A stretch of DNA of 64,000 nt, from NCBI GenBank assembly GCA_038320555.1, contig JBBQEJ010000007.1, positions 1-64,000 on the forward strand, given 5' to 3'. The notes beneath the pieces were generated by a model. It was not told the origin of the DNA, did no database searches, and saw only the letters and a list, made by a program, of their open reading frames with translations. Positions 15,719 to 24,201 of the stretch are shown piece by piece (the stretch's first letter is position 1; each line of letters starts with the position of its first letter). This DNA comes from JALZOC01 sp038320555 (lineage in GTDB: Bacteria > Acidobacteriota > Vicinamibacteria > Vicinamibacterales > 2-12-FULL-66-21). A program made the translations under genes and the position numbers.

Positions 15719-17515
15719 ATGCAGCCAACCGATATCGGGAACCCGAATTATTACCACCGGGTCGTGGACTGCCAATGGGCCTGTCCGGCCCATACGAACG
15801 TCCCTGAGTACATCCGGCTGATCGCGCAGAACCGCTTCACTGAAGCCTATCTGCTCAATCGCGAGTCGAACGTTTTCCCGGGCATCCTCGGCCGAACCTG
15901 CGACAGGCCGTGTGAACCGGCGTGCCGCCGCACGCGGGTCGACGGCAAGCCGGTCGCCATCTGCCGGCTGAAACGGGTGGCCGCCGATCATCGCGGCGAG
16001 GTGAAGCACCTCCTGCCGCAGGCGCCGCTCGAGAAGAACGGCAAGAAGATCGCGCTCATCGGGGCGGGTCCCGCGTCGCTTACCGTGGCAAACGACCTCG
16101 TACCGCTCGGGTACCAAGTGACGATCTTCGAACGTCAGCCGCGTCCTGGCGGCCTGATGCGCATCAACATCCCCGCATTCCGTCTGCCAGAGCAAGTCCT
16201 CGACGAAGAAATCGCCTACATCATCGACATGGGCGTCGACGTGCGCTACAACGCGCCGGTTGCGAGCCTCAAGTCGCTGCTCGACACCGGCGAGTTCGAC
16301 GCCGTGTTTGTCGGCACCGGCGCGCCGAAGGGAAAGGAGCTCGAGATCCCCGGGCGCCACGACAGCGATCAGATCTTCATCGGCATCGAGTGGCTCGAGT
16401 CGATCCACTTCGGTCATGTCGACTCGGTTGGTCAACGCGTGCTGATTATCGGCGTCGGCAATACGGCGATGGACTGCTGCCGTTCGTCGAAGCGGCTTGG
16501 CGCGACCGACGTCAAGGTCATCGCGCGGAAAACGCGCAAGTATTTCAAGGCGTCGCCGTGGGAGCTCGAAGACGCGGAGGAAGAAGGCGTCGAGATCCTC
16601 GAGAATCTTCAGCCGGTTCGCTTCATCATCGAGAACGGCGTCCTGACCGGCATGGAGTTCGACAAGTTCACGTCGGTGGAGACGGCATCGGGCCTGAAGC
16701 AGGAGGTGATCGGGCGCGAGATCATTCCCTGCGACACGGTGGTGCTGGCGGTCGGGCAGGACAACGCGTTCCCGTGGATCGAGCGGGACATCGGGCTCGA
16801 CTTCGGCAAGTGGGACATGCCGGTCGTGGACAAGACGACGTTCATGTCGACGCGCCGGGGGGTCTTCTTTGGCGGCGACGCGGCGTTTGGTCCCGCAAAC
16901 ATCATCTGGGCGGTGGAGCACGGCCACCAGGCCGCCATCTCCATCCACAACCACTGCCAGGGGATCCCGGTCACCGAGCGGCCCGAGCAGGGGATGACGC
17001 TCTCGAGCACGAAGATGGGGCTGCACGAGTGGGCCTACAGCAACAACTACAACACCGCCGAGCGGCAGAAGATGATGCACGTGGAGTTGCCCGTGCGCTT
17101 CGCGAGCATGACGACGGAGGTGGAGAAGGGCTTCACCGCGGAGCAGACACAGGCGGAAGTCGAGCGCTGCCTGAACTGCGACATGGAGACGCACTTCATG
17201 CCCTCGCTCTGCATCGAGTGCGACGCGTGCATCGACATTTGCCCGGTTGATTGTCTTGCGATCACGACAAACGGCGAGGAGCCCTCCCTGCGGGAGCGGT
17301 TCAATGCACCGGCCACCAATCTGGAGCAGCCGTTGTACGTCTCGGATCCCCTGAAGCAGACGCGCCGCGTCATGCTGAAGGACGAGAATGTCTGTCTGCA
17401 CTGCGGTCTGTGCGCTGAGCGCTGTCCGACCTACGCGTGGGACATGCGCAAGTTCGTGCTGCAGATACCCTACGCAGGCAGCCGGGGAAAGGTCATTCCG
17501 CTTGTCTCGGTGTAA
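15719..17515 (+). CDS. GltD-like FAD oxidoreductase with two C-terminal 4Fe-4S clusters
   Basis: A 598-residue cytosolic electron-transfer subunit. The N-terminus has the Fe-S-binding Cys pattern of glutamate-synthase small subunits and their relatives (CQWACPAH, then CDRPCEPACRR). It is followed by FAD and NAD(P) dinucleotide folds (LIGAGPASL near 118; IIGVGNTAMDCCRSS near 243) and two ferredoxin motifs, CIECDACIDICPVDC (about 500) and CLHCGLCAERCPTY (about 560). The start is fixed by the conserved YYHRVVDCQWACPAH beginning only 11 residues in. It is followed on the same strand by the alpha/gamma and beta subunits of a 2-oxoacid:ferredoxin oxidoreductase that lack their own ferredoxin domain. 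The likely job is to pass electrons between that enzyme and NAD(P)H or ferredoxin. Confidence 0.88.
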   Translation: MQPTDIGNPNYYHRVVDCQWACPAHTNVPEYIRLIAQNRFTEAYLLNRESNVFPGILGRTCDRPCEPACRRTRVDGKPVAICRLKRVAADHRGEVKHLLPQAPLEKNGKKIALIGAGPASLTVANDLVPLGYQVTIFERQPRPGGLMRINIPAFRLPEQVLDEEIAYIIDMGVDVRYNAPVASLKSLLDTGEFDAVFVGTGAPKGKELEIPGRHDSDQIFIGIEWLESIHFGHVDSVGQRVLIIGVGNTAMDCCRSSKRLGATDVKVIARKTRKYFKASPWELEDAEEEGVEILENLQPVRFIIENGVLTGMEFDKFTSVETASGLKQEVIGREIIPCDTVVLAVGQDNAFPWIERDIGLDFGKWDMPVVDKTTFMSTRRGVFFGGDAAFGPANIIWAVEHGHQAAISIHNHCQGIPVTERPEQGMTLSSTKMGLHEWAYSNNYNTAERQKMMHVELPVRFASMTTEVEKGFTAEQTQAEVERCLNCDMETHFMPSLCIECDACIDICPVDCLAITTNGEEPSLRERFNAPATNLEQPLYVSDPLKQTRRVMLKDENVCLHCGLCAERCPTYAWDMRKFVLQIPYAGSRGKVIPLVSV

Positions 17516-17556
17516 CGGAAGTTTCCAGTTCCCAGTTCCCGGTCTCCGGTCCGGTT

Positions 17557-17612
17557 CTGGCAACTGGCAACTGGCAACTGGTAACTGGTAACTGGTAACT
17601 GGTCACTGGCAA
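17557..17612. repeat. Heptamer tandem array, eight units
   Basis: Eight 7-base units of CTGGCAA / CTGGTAA type follow one another without interruption. Just upstream, inverted versions (TTTCCAG, TTCCCAG) occur. It lies inside the operon between the GltD-like gene and the alpha subunit gene, ending 11 bases before the ATG. Confidence 0.9.
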
Positions 17613-17623
17613 CTTCACTTTCA

Positions 17624-19420
17624 ATGGACCGAACCAACGACTTCGCGTTCAAGATCGCGACGGCCAACGGCACCGGGTCGGCCTCGGCGAATGGCCTCAT
17701 CATGCAGACCATTTTCCGCATGGGCGTGCCGGTGACCGGCAAGAACGTGTTTCCGTCGAACATTCAGGGCCTGCCGACCTGGTACGAGATCCGCGTCAGC
17801 CGGAACGGATACACTGCGCGAACGCCGCACTTCGATTTGATGGTCGCCATGAATCCGGCGACGTATCAGAAGGACATCGCGGAGCTCCGAACGGGCGGCT
17901 GGCTGTTATACGACTCGACGTGGCCGCTCGATGCGCGGCTGTCGCGGCCCGACGTCACCTATCTGGGCATTCCGCTTGCTGAGATGTGCAACGCGCAGTT
18001 CTCGGCGGTCCGCGAGCGCATCCTGATGAAGAACATCGCGTACGCGGGAGCCTTGTGCGCGCTCGTCGACATGGACACGTCGATCATTCGCGCGCTCTTG
18101 ACCGAGAAATTTTCGAGGAAGCCGGCGCTGATGGACTCGAACCAGCAGGCCATCGACATCGGGTACGACTACGCGAAGTCCCACTTCTCGTGCCCCCTGC
18201 CGATCCGGCTCGAGCCGATGGACAAGACGAGGGATTCGATCCTGATCGACGGCAACACGGCCGCCGCGCTCGGATGCCTCTACGCGGGCGCCACCGTCGG
18301 CGCGTGGTATCCGATCACCCCGGCGACCTCGCTCATGGAGGCATTCAAAGGCTTCTGCCAGAAGTACCGTCAGGAGCCGGGGACCAATCGCAACCGCTTT
18401 GCGATTCTCCAGGCGGAAGATGAGCTGGCGGCGGTCGGCATGGTGATTGGTGCGTCGTGGGCCGGCGCCCGCGCGTTCACGCCGACGGCGGGCCCCGGTA
18501 TTTCGCTGATGACCGAGTTCATCGGCCTGGCGTACTACGCTGAAGTGCCGGCCGTCATCTTCGACGTGCAGCGGACCGGGCCGTCGACCGGCATGCCGAC
18601 GCGCACGCAACAGGGCGATTTGATGTTGTGCGCGTACGCGTCGCATGGCGACACGCGCCACATCTGCCTGTACCCCAGCGATCCGCGCGAGGCGTTCGAG
18701 TTTGCCGTGGCGTCGTTCGACCTGGCCGAACGCTATCAGACGCCGGTCTTCGTGCTGAGCGATCTCGACATCGGCATGAACGACTGGATGGTACCGAAGC
18801 TCACGTGGAGCGACAGCTATCGTCCCGATAGAGGCAAGGTGCTGTCGTCCGAAGAGCTCGAGCACGTCAAGACGTTCCACCGCTACATGGATGTCGACGG
18901 CGACGGCGTCGCGTACCGCACGCTCCCGGGCGTCCATCCCAACGGCGCCTATTTCACACGAGGATCGGGGCACAACCGCTACGGCGTGTACACCGAGGAC
19001 AGCGACGAGTACGTCGATGTGCTCGATCGCATCGACCGCAAGATCCAGCACGCGGCGCGCGCGGTGCCGCAGCCGTTCATGCGGCCGGCGCCTGGCGCCA
19101 AGGCCGGACTCGTGACCATTGGCGGGTGCCACGCCGCCTGCGTGGAAGCGCTCGATCTGCTCGCGGCCGAGGGGCTGGCGGTCGATTACATGCGCGTCCG
19201 CGGCTTTCCGTTCGGCGACGACGTGCGGGCGTTCCTCGAGTCCCACCCGGTCAACTTCGTCGTCGAGCAGAATCGCGACGCGCAGCTGCGCAGCCTGCTG
19301 ATACTGGAGACCGGCGCGCCAGTCGATAAACTCGAATCGGTCCGGTACTACGGCGGGTTTCCGATGAGCGCGCATCACGTGATCGCGGCCGTGAAGGCGA
19401 AGCTGGAGAAGGCGGCATGA
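17624..19420 (+). CDS. korA: 2-oxoacid:ferredoxin oxidoreductase, fused gamma-alpha subunit
   Basis: A 598-residue subunit of the KorA type. Residues about 8-190 form the gamma (catalytic acceptor) domain, opening with IATANGTGSASANGLIMQTI. From about 205 the alpha pyrimidine-binding domain begins (DGNTAAALGCLYAGATVGAW, YPITPATSLMEAF), continuing with FAILQAEDELAAVGMVIGAS and the TAGPGISLMTEFIGLA core. The C-terminal domain (from about 480) has the KLESVRYYGG ending. The complex converts a 2-oxoacid plus CoA to acyl-CoA and CO2 with reduction of ferredoxin; 2-oxoglutarate is the likeliest substrate for this arrangement but is not proven. Its stop overlaps the start of the beta subunit by 4 bases (ATGA). 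Confidence 0.88.
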   Translation: MDRTNDFAFKIATANGTGSASANGLIMQTIFRMGVPVTGKNVFPSNIQGLPTWYEIRVSRNGYTARTPHFDLMVAMNPATYQKDIAELRTGGWLLYDSTWPLDARLSRPDVTYLGIPLAEMCNAQFSAVRERILMKNIAYAGALCALVDMDTSIIRALLTEKFSRKPALMDSNQQAIDIGYDYAKSHFSCPLPIRLEPMDKTRDSILIDGNTAAALGCLYAGATVGAWYPITPATSLMEAFKGFCQKYRQEPGTNRNRFAILQAEDELAAVGMVIGASWAGARAFTPTAGPGISLMTEFIGLAYYAEVPAVIFDVQRTGPSTGMPTRTQQGDLMLCAYASHGDTRHICLYPSDPREAFEFAVASFDLAERYQTPVFVLSDLDIGMNDWMVPKLTWSDSYRPDRGKVLSSEELEHVKTFHRYMDVDGDGVAYRTLPGVHPNGAYFTRGSGHNRYGVYTEDSDEYVDVLDRIDRKIQHAARAVPQPFMRPAPGAKAGLVTIGGCHAACVEALDLLAAEGLAVDYMRVRGFPFGDDVRAFLESHPVNFVVEQNRDAQLRSLLILETGAPVDKLESVRYYGGFPMSAHHVIAAVKAKLEKAA

Positions 19421-20472
19421 CCTACATCGCCAAACCGAAGGTCCACCATCCGGCGCTGCAGAAGAACGCGGTGGGCTTGACGCGCCGGGACTATGAGGGG
19501 GCGATTACGACCCTCTGCGCGGGCTGCGGACACGATTCGATTACCGCGGCCATCATCCAGGCGTTCTGGGAGCTGTCGATCGCGCCGCACAAAGTCGCGA
19601 AGCTGTCCGGGATTGGATGTTCGTCGAAGACCCCGGCGTATTTTCTACGGGAGGCGCACGGATTCAACGCCGTGCACGGCCGCATGCCGGCGATCGTCGC
19701 CGGCGCCAATGCGGCAAATCGCGACATCATCTACATCGGGATCTCCGGTGACGGCGATTCGCTGTCGATTGGGCTCGGCCAGCTCTGCCATGCGATCCGC
19801 CGCAACGTGAACGTCCTCTATATCCTCGAGAACAACGGTGTCTACGGGCTGACGAAGGGACAGTTTTCCGCGTCGGCGGATCCGGGCTCGACCAACAAGA
19901 AGGGGGAAGCCAACACGATGGATGCCATCGACGGCTGCCTCCTCGCCCTGACCCTTGGCGCGACCTTCGTCGCGCGCGGTTTTTCGGGCGACAAGGCGCA
20001 GCTCGTGCCGATGCTGAAGGCCGGGCTGATGCACAAGGGCTTCGCATTCATCGACGTCATCTCGCCGTGCGTGACCTTCAACGATCACGAGGGCTCGACG
20101 AAGAGCTACGCCTACACGCGCGAGAGGAACGTCGAGGTCGTCCAGGCGGATTTCGTGCCCCCCACGACCGCCATCACCGCGGAGTACGATCCCGGAACCG
20201 TGCGCAACGTCCTGCTGCACGACGGCAACTGGGTGCGCCTGCGGAAGGTCGCCGAGGATTACGACCCCACCGACCGCGACCAGACTTACGCCTACGTCCG
20301 CGAACGTCAGAAGGCGGGGGAGGTCGCCACGGGCCTCTTGTTCATCTCGCCGGATTCGAGCGATCTTCACGAGCAGAGCAACACCGTCGCAACGCCCCTG
20401 GTCCAGCTCCAGCACGAGGACCTCTGCCCGGGCAGTGCTGAGTTGGAGAAACTCCAGCGCCGGTTCCGGTGA
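19417..20472 (+). CDS. korB: 2-oxoacid:ferredoxin oxidoreductase, beta subunit
   Basis: A 351-residue thiamine-diphosphate-binding subunit. Visible are the 4Fe-4S Cys set (CAGCGH at 34-39, GIGCSSKTP near 68, ISPCVTF near 218) and the thiamine-diphosphate/Mg motif GDGDSLSIG near 112 with downstream ENNGVYGLTKGQ. Length and order are typical of KorB/VorB-type subunits without a fused ferredoxin. It is translationally coupled to the alpha subunit. The C-terminal part after about 235 is longer than in minimal homologues. Confidence 0.88.
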   Translation: MTYIAKPKVHHPALQKNAVGLTRRDYEGAITTLCAGCGHDSITAAIIQAFWELSIAPHKVAKLSGIGCSSKTPAYFLREAHGFNAVHGRMPAIVAGANAANRDIIYIGISGDGDSLSIGLGQLCHAIRRNVNVLYILENNGVYGLTKGQFSASADPGSTNKKGEANTMDAIDGCLLALTLGATFVARGFSGDKAQLVPMLKAGLMHKGFAFIDVISPCVTFNDHEGSTKSYAYTRERNVEVVQADFVPPTTAITAEYDPGTVRNVLLHDGNWVRLRKVAEDYDPTDRDQTYAYVRERQKAGEVATGLLFISPDSSDLHEQSNTVATPLVQLQHEDLCPGSAELEKLQRRFR

Positions 20473-20614
20473 GGCATGTCTGTGGCAACCGTGCCGGCGA
20501 ATCGTCCCTGCCGGTGAGCCAGGCCAAAAGGGTGTCGCCACCTCGGTTTTGCGGGAAGGCATTACCGACCGCGTTGCCAGCCTGCTTAGCCCTAATCCGC
20601 TGAAATCACAACAC

Positions 20615-20644
20615 TTGACAGAAACACCGGTCGGGACGTACTTT
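20615..20644 (+). promoter_or_regulatory. Candidate sigma-70 promoter of the TonB receptor gene
   Basis: TTGACA (20615-20620), an 18-base spacer and TACTTT (20639-20644) precede a GGAGGAG ribosome-binding site (20674-20680) and the ATG at 20689. The -35 box is a perfect consensus match. Confidence 0.55.
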
Positions 20645-20688
20645 GCCCGTCGCGGTTGTAATCGGTCCACTTTGGAGGAGGCTATTTA

Positions 20689-23600
20689 ATGAGAGGGTTC
20701 CTTCGGTATTTCGCGGCCACGCTGGCGTGTGTGCTGCTGACGGCGCTGCCCGCTGCAGCGCAGTTCGACCGAGGTCAAATTTCGGGCGTCGTCAAGGACG
20801 CCCAGGGCGGAGTCGTTCCGGGCGTGACGATTGTCGTCACGAACCGGGACACGCAACGGGGCACCACGACGGTGACCGACGCAAGCGGGTTCTACACGGT
20901 CCCGAATCTTCCGGGAGGCAAATACGACGTCTCTGGCGAGCTGCAGGGCTTCAAGAAGGCGCTCCGGCAGAACGTGACGCTCGATTCATCGAGCTCGCAG
21001 ACGCTCAACTTCGCGCTCGAGACGGGCGCCGTCACCGAAGCTGTGACGGTCACCGCTGAGGCCACCCCGCTCCAGACAGACGTCGCAGTCCGCAAGACCG
21101 TTGAAGCGAAGGACATCGAGCTCCTGTCGTTCTCAGGCCGCAACCCGATTGGCGTGCCGGCCCTGAAGGCCGGCGTCATCGGCGGCAGCTTTAACAACGC
21201 GGGCTTCTCGTCGCTGACGACGGGCGGCTTCAACATCAACGGCAGCCGCTCTGACGAGAACACGATCTATGTGGACGGCGCGGTTGCGGTGCGCACCCGT
21301 TCGACAGGAGCGATCGTCGGCGTGCAGAACGTCGACGCCGTGCAGGAGGTGCAGGTCCTCACCGCGAACTACATGCCGGAGTACGGCCGCGCGAGCGGCG
21401 GGCAGATCCGGTTCATCACCAAGGGCGGCAGCGCACGGTATTCCGGCAGCACGTCGTTCTTCTATCGCGACGACAAGCTGCAGGCCAACACCTGGGCTCG
21501 CAACCGCAGCCCCAACGCGATCGAAAACTCCGGCGCCTCGCCGTTCAATTACAAGCAGTACGGCTATTCGTTCGGCGGCCCGGTTCCCGGCGCGATGTTC
21601 AAGGACAAGGCCTTCTTCTTCGCGGCGCAGGAGTGGGTGAACTTCTTTCAGGTCCAGACCAACACCGCGACCGTGCCGACCGCGTTGATGCGGACCGGCG
21701 ATTTCAGCGAGCTCCTGAATCCGAGCAGCGGCTTTTACGGCGCCGCCCAGATCATCAGGGACCCGCAGACCGGCCAGCCGTTTCCGGGCAATATCATCCC
21801 GCCTGGAAGTCTGTCAGCCAACGGGATTGCCCTCATGAACTTGTACCCGCTGCCGACTCCCGGGTATCGGTCGGGCACGAGCAACGCGATCTTCAACAGC
21901 GAGAACCCGCAGGATCAGCGGAAAGACAACATCCGTCTTGACTACCGGCTCAACGACAGGAACCAGGTCACGTACCGCTATTCGCGATACGGCTGGAAGG
22001 CAGTCGACGCGTTCCGCGGCACGTTCCCCTTCGCACGCACGGACTGGAACCGGCCCAACTCGACGCAGAACCTGAACTGGACGAGCACGATTACGCCGAC
22101 CCTCATCAACGAGTTCAGCTACTCCCACTCCCTCGACCAGGTGTTCATCGGGGTGTTCAAGGAGTCGGGTCTGTACAAACGGAGCCGCACGGGGATCAAC
22201 TACCCGTACATCTTTCCAGCGAACAAGGAAATCGACGACAAGATTCCGACCGTCAATATCGATGTCTTCAGCGGGTTCGACGGTGGTCCATACCCGTCAT
22301 CGTCACAGGGTCCGATTCACCTGGTGTCGAACGCAACGACGTTTGTCACCGGGCGTCACACGCTCAAGGGCGGCGTGGCGATCGAGTACTCCGGCGAGGA
22401 CGACTTCGATCAGATCAACGTCAGCGCCATTCCTGGGGGCACCAACAATCAGAACGGGCAATTCGCCTTCCGGGACAGCTCCACCGCCAGAAGCGGGCTG
22501 GGCATTTCCGACATGGCGCTTGGGGTGTTCACCGACTACGCCGAGCTCGGACAGCGCGCATTCACCAAGTGGCGTTCGCTGGCGACCGACATCTTCGTCC
22601 AGGATTCCTGGAAGCCGCGCAGCAACGTGACGATTGAAGGCGGCATCCGGTGGGCGATCTGGCCGCCGTGGCATTCGCAGACGAACAACATTGCCAACTT
22701 CGATCCTCGGTTCTACAACACGGCAACCCAGGCGATCATCAATCCGTCGACGGGCCGTCTGATCGGGGGCGATCGCTACAACGGTATCGTGCTTCCGGGA
22801 AGCGGTTTCATCGGCGATGCCAAGGATCTCGTCGTGGCGCAGGATCCGAGAGTCCTGGCGCTGTTCCGCGGCGAGCCGCGCGGCTTCTCGCAGACGCACT
22901 ACAACGCGATCGAGCCGCGGCTGGGCATATCGTACCAGCTCAACAAACAGACGATCGCCCGCGCGAGCGGTGGCATCTTCCACAATCGCGTCACCCTCAA
23001 CGACTCGACGCTGCTCGGCGGCAACCCACCGTTCCAGCCGATGGTCACGGTGTCCAACGGCAGCGTGGACAACCCTGGCGGCGTCGGAGGCGCATCCGAT
23101 CTCCCGTTCGGCATTCAGGGCCAGGATGTCGTGTTCAAACATCCGACGTCGTATCTGTGGTCCGCAGGCGTGCAGCGTGAGGTGCCGCTCGGTTTTGTCG
23201 TGGACGTGACCTACGTCGGCCGTCGCGGCCTGTACCTGCAGCGGGAGCGCAACATCAACCAGTTGGTGGCAGGCACGACCCAGGCGAACCCCGGCGTCAA
23301 CATCGCCGCCCTGCGTCCCTACAAGGGCTACGGTGCGATTCGTCTGAGCGAGAATGCCGGCTATTCGAAGTACAACAGCCTGCAGCTCAGCGCAGACCGT
23401 CGCTACACTAAAGGGCTGAAGGTCGGCGCGGCCTACACGCTCGGCTATTCAGAGGACAACGCCAGCGACAAGCGCGACCGCCTCTGGAACACCTACGACG
23501 ACACGATCTTCTGGGGACCCTCGAGCTTCGACCGCAAGCACGTGCTGTCGGTCTACTACATCTACGACCTGCCGTTCTGGCGCGAGGGCGGTTCGGTGAT

Positions 23601-24096
23601 GAAGAGTGCGTTTGGCGGCTGGCAGATCTCTGGAGCCACCTTCATGCGCTCGGGCACCCCGTTCTCGATCACACGGACCAACGACATCGCCGGAGTCGGT
23701 GAAGGGTCGAACGGCCAGCCGGTGGATCTCGTCGGCGACGTCAATGCCAACAGCAACGGCAAGTTCTCCGGAGGTGTGGTGTCCGGAGTTGCCACCGATC
23801 AGAACTTTAGGTTCAACCCGGCCGCGTTCGCGAACCCGGCCGCGGGCAGGTTCGGCAATGCCCCGCGCAACCTCCTTCGGAATCCCGGGGACCAGCAGTG
23901 GGACATTGCGCTCTTCAAGAACTTCGCAATGGGCGGGAGCAGGAAGGTCCAGTTCCGCACTGAGGTGTTCAACTTTCCGAATCATCCGAACCTGAACGGC
24001 CCGAACACCGATATCACCAACGCGAACTTCGGGCGGAGTATCTCGAAGGACGGCAACAGGCGGGACATTCAGCTCGCGCTGAGGTTCCTCTTCTAA
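20689..24096 (+). CDS. Oar-type TonB-dependent receptor with carboxypeptidase-regulatory domain
   Basis: A 1135-residue outer-membrane protein. It has a signal peptide (LACVLLTALPAAAAQ), then a carboxypeptidase-regulatory-like beta-sandwich at about 25-115 (ISGVVKDAQGGVVPGVTIVV, SGFYTVPNLPGGKYDVSGEL). A plug domain follows at about 125-245 (FNINGSRSDENTIYVDGA, VQEVQVLTANYMPEYG, SGGQIRFITKGG), then a large beta-barrel ending in RDIQLALRFLF with a terminal Phe, as expected for BAM-dependent assembly. Such receptors in Acidobacteriota bind polymeric or oligosaccharide nutrients; the ligand is unknown. It has its own promoter upstream and a very strong intrinsic terminator downstream. Confidence 0.93.
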   Translation: MRGFLRYFAATLACVLLTALPAAAQFDRGQISGVVKDAQGGVVPGVTIVVTNRDTQRGTTTVTDASGFYTVPNLPGGKYDVSGELQGFKKALRQNVTLDSSSSQTLNFALETGAVTEAVTVTAEATPLQTDVAVRKTVEAKDIELLSFSGRNPIGVPALKAGVIGGSFNNAGFSSLTTGGFNINGSRSDENTIYVDGAVAVRTRSTGAIVGVQNVDAVQEVQVLTANYMPEYGRASGGQIRFITKGGSARYSGSTSFFYRDDKLQANTWARNRSPNAIENSGASPFNYKQYGYSFGGPVPGAMFKDKAFFFAAQEWVNFFQVQTNTATVPTALMRTGDFSELLNPSSGFYGAAQIIRDPQTGQPFPGNIIPPGSLSANGIALMNLYPLPTPGYRSGTSNAIFNSENPQDQRKDNIRLDYRLNDRNQVTYRYSRYGWKAVDAFRGTFPFARTDWNRPNSTQNLNWTSTITPTLINEFSYSHSLDQVFIGVFKESGLYKRSRTGINYPYIFPANKEIDDKIPTVNIDVFSGFDGGPYPSSSQGPIHLVSNATTFVTGRHTLKGGVAIEYSGEDDFDQINVSAIPGGTNNQNGQFAFRDSSTARSGLGISDMALGVFTDYAELGQRAFTKWRSLATDIFVQDSWKPRSNVTIEGGIRWAIWPPWHSQTNNIANFDPRFYNTATQAIINPSTGRLIGGDRYNGIVLPGSGFIGDAKDLVVAQDPRVLALFRGEPRGFSQTHYNAIEPRLGISYQLNKQTIARASGGIFHNRVTLNDSTLLGGNPPFQPMVTVSNGSVDNPGGVGGASDLPFGIQGQDVVFKHPTSYLWSAGVQREVPLGFVVDVTYVGRRGLYLQRERNINQLVAGTTQANPGVNIAALRPYKGYGAIRLSENAGYSKYNSLQLSADRRYTKGLKVGAAYTLGYSEDNASDKRDRLWNTYDDTIFWGPSSFDRKHVLSVYYIYDLPFWREGGSVMKSAFGGWQISGATFMRSGTPFSITRTNDIAGVGEGSNGQPVDLVGDVNANSNGKFSGGVVSGVATDQNFRFNPAAFANPAAGRFGNAPRNLLRNPGDQQWDIALFKNFAMGGSRKVQFRTEVFNFPNHPNLNGPNTDITNANFGRSISKDGNRRDIQLALRFLF

Positions 24097-24145
24097 GCCA
24101 CTGAGGAACACGGACTAACACGGAAGAAGAGCTAATCCTTCTTCG
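24097..24145. repeat. ACACGGA-type repeat and small hairpin
   Basis: AACACGGACTAACACGGAAG begins 10 bases after the TonB receptor stop codon and is followed by a GAAGAAG / CTTCTTC hairpin. Related words occur at 33738-33785 and 33870-33903. Confidence 0.6.
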
Positions 24146-24155
24146 TGTAAATTGG

Positions 24156-24191
24156 AGCCCGGCGTGGATCAGTCCACGCCGGGCTTTTTTT
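24156..24191 (+). terminator. Very strong intrinsic terminator of the TonB receptor gene
   Basis: The arms AGCCCGGCGTGGA (24156-24168) and TCCACGCCGGGCT (24173-24185) form a 13-bp perfect stem with the loop TCAG, followed by an unbroken T run to 24191. The run touches the GGAGG of the next gene, so only read-through or a promoter within the hairpin could transcribe that gene with its ribosome-binding site. Confidence 0.9.
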
Positions 24192-24201
24192 GGAGGCGTT
24201 G

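Noticed and set aside
15488..17563. Long antisense open frame opposite the GltD-like gene
   Set aside because: It mirrors the strongly conserved plus-strand gene; its Arg/His/Leu-rich composition is typical of antisense shadows in GC-rich DNA.
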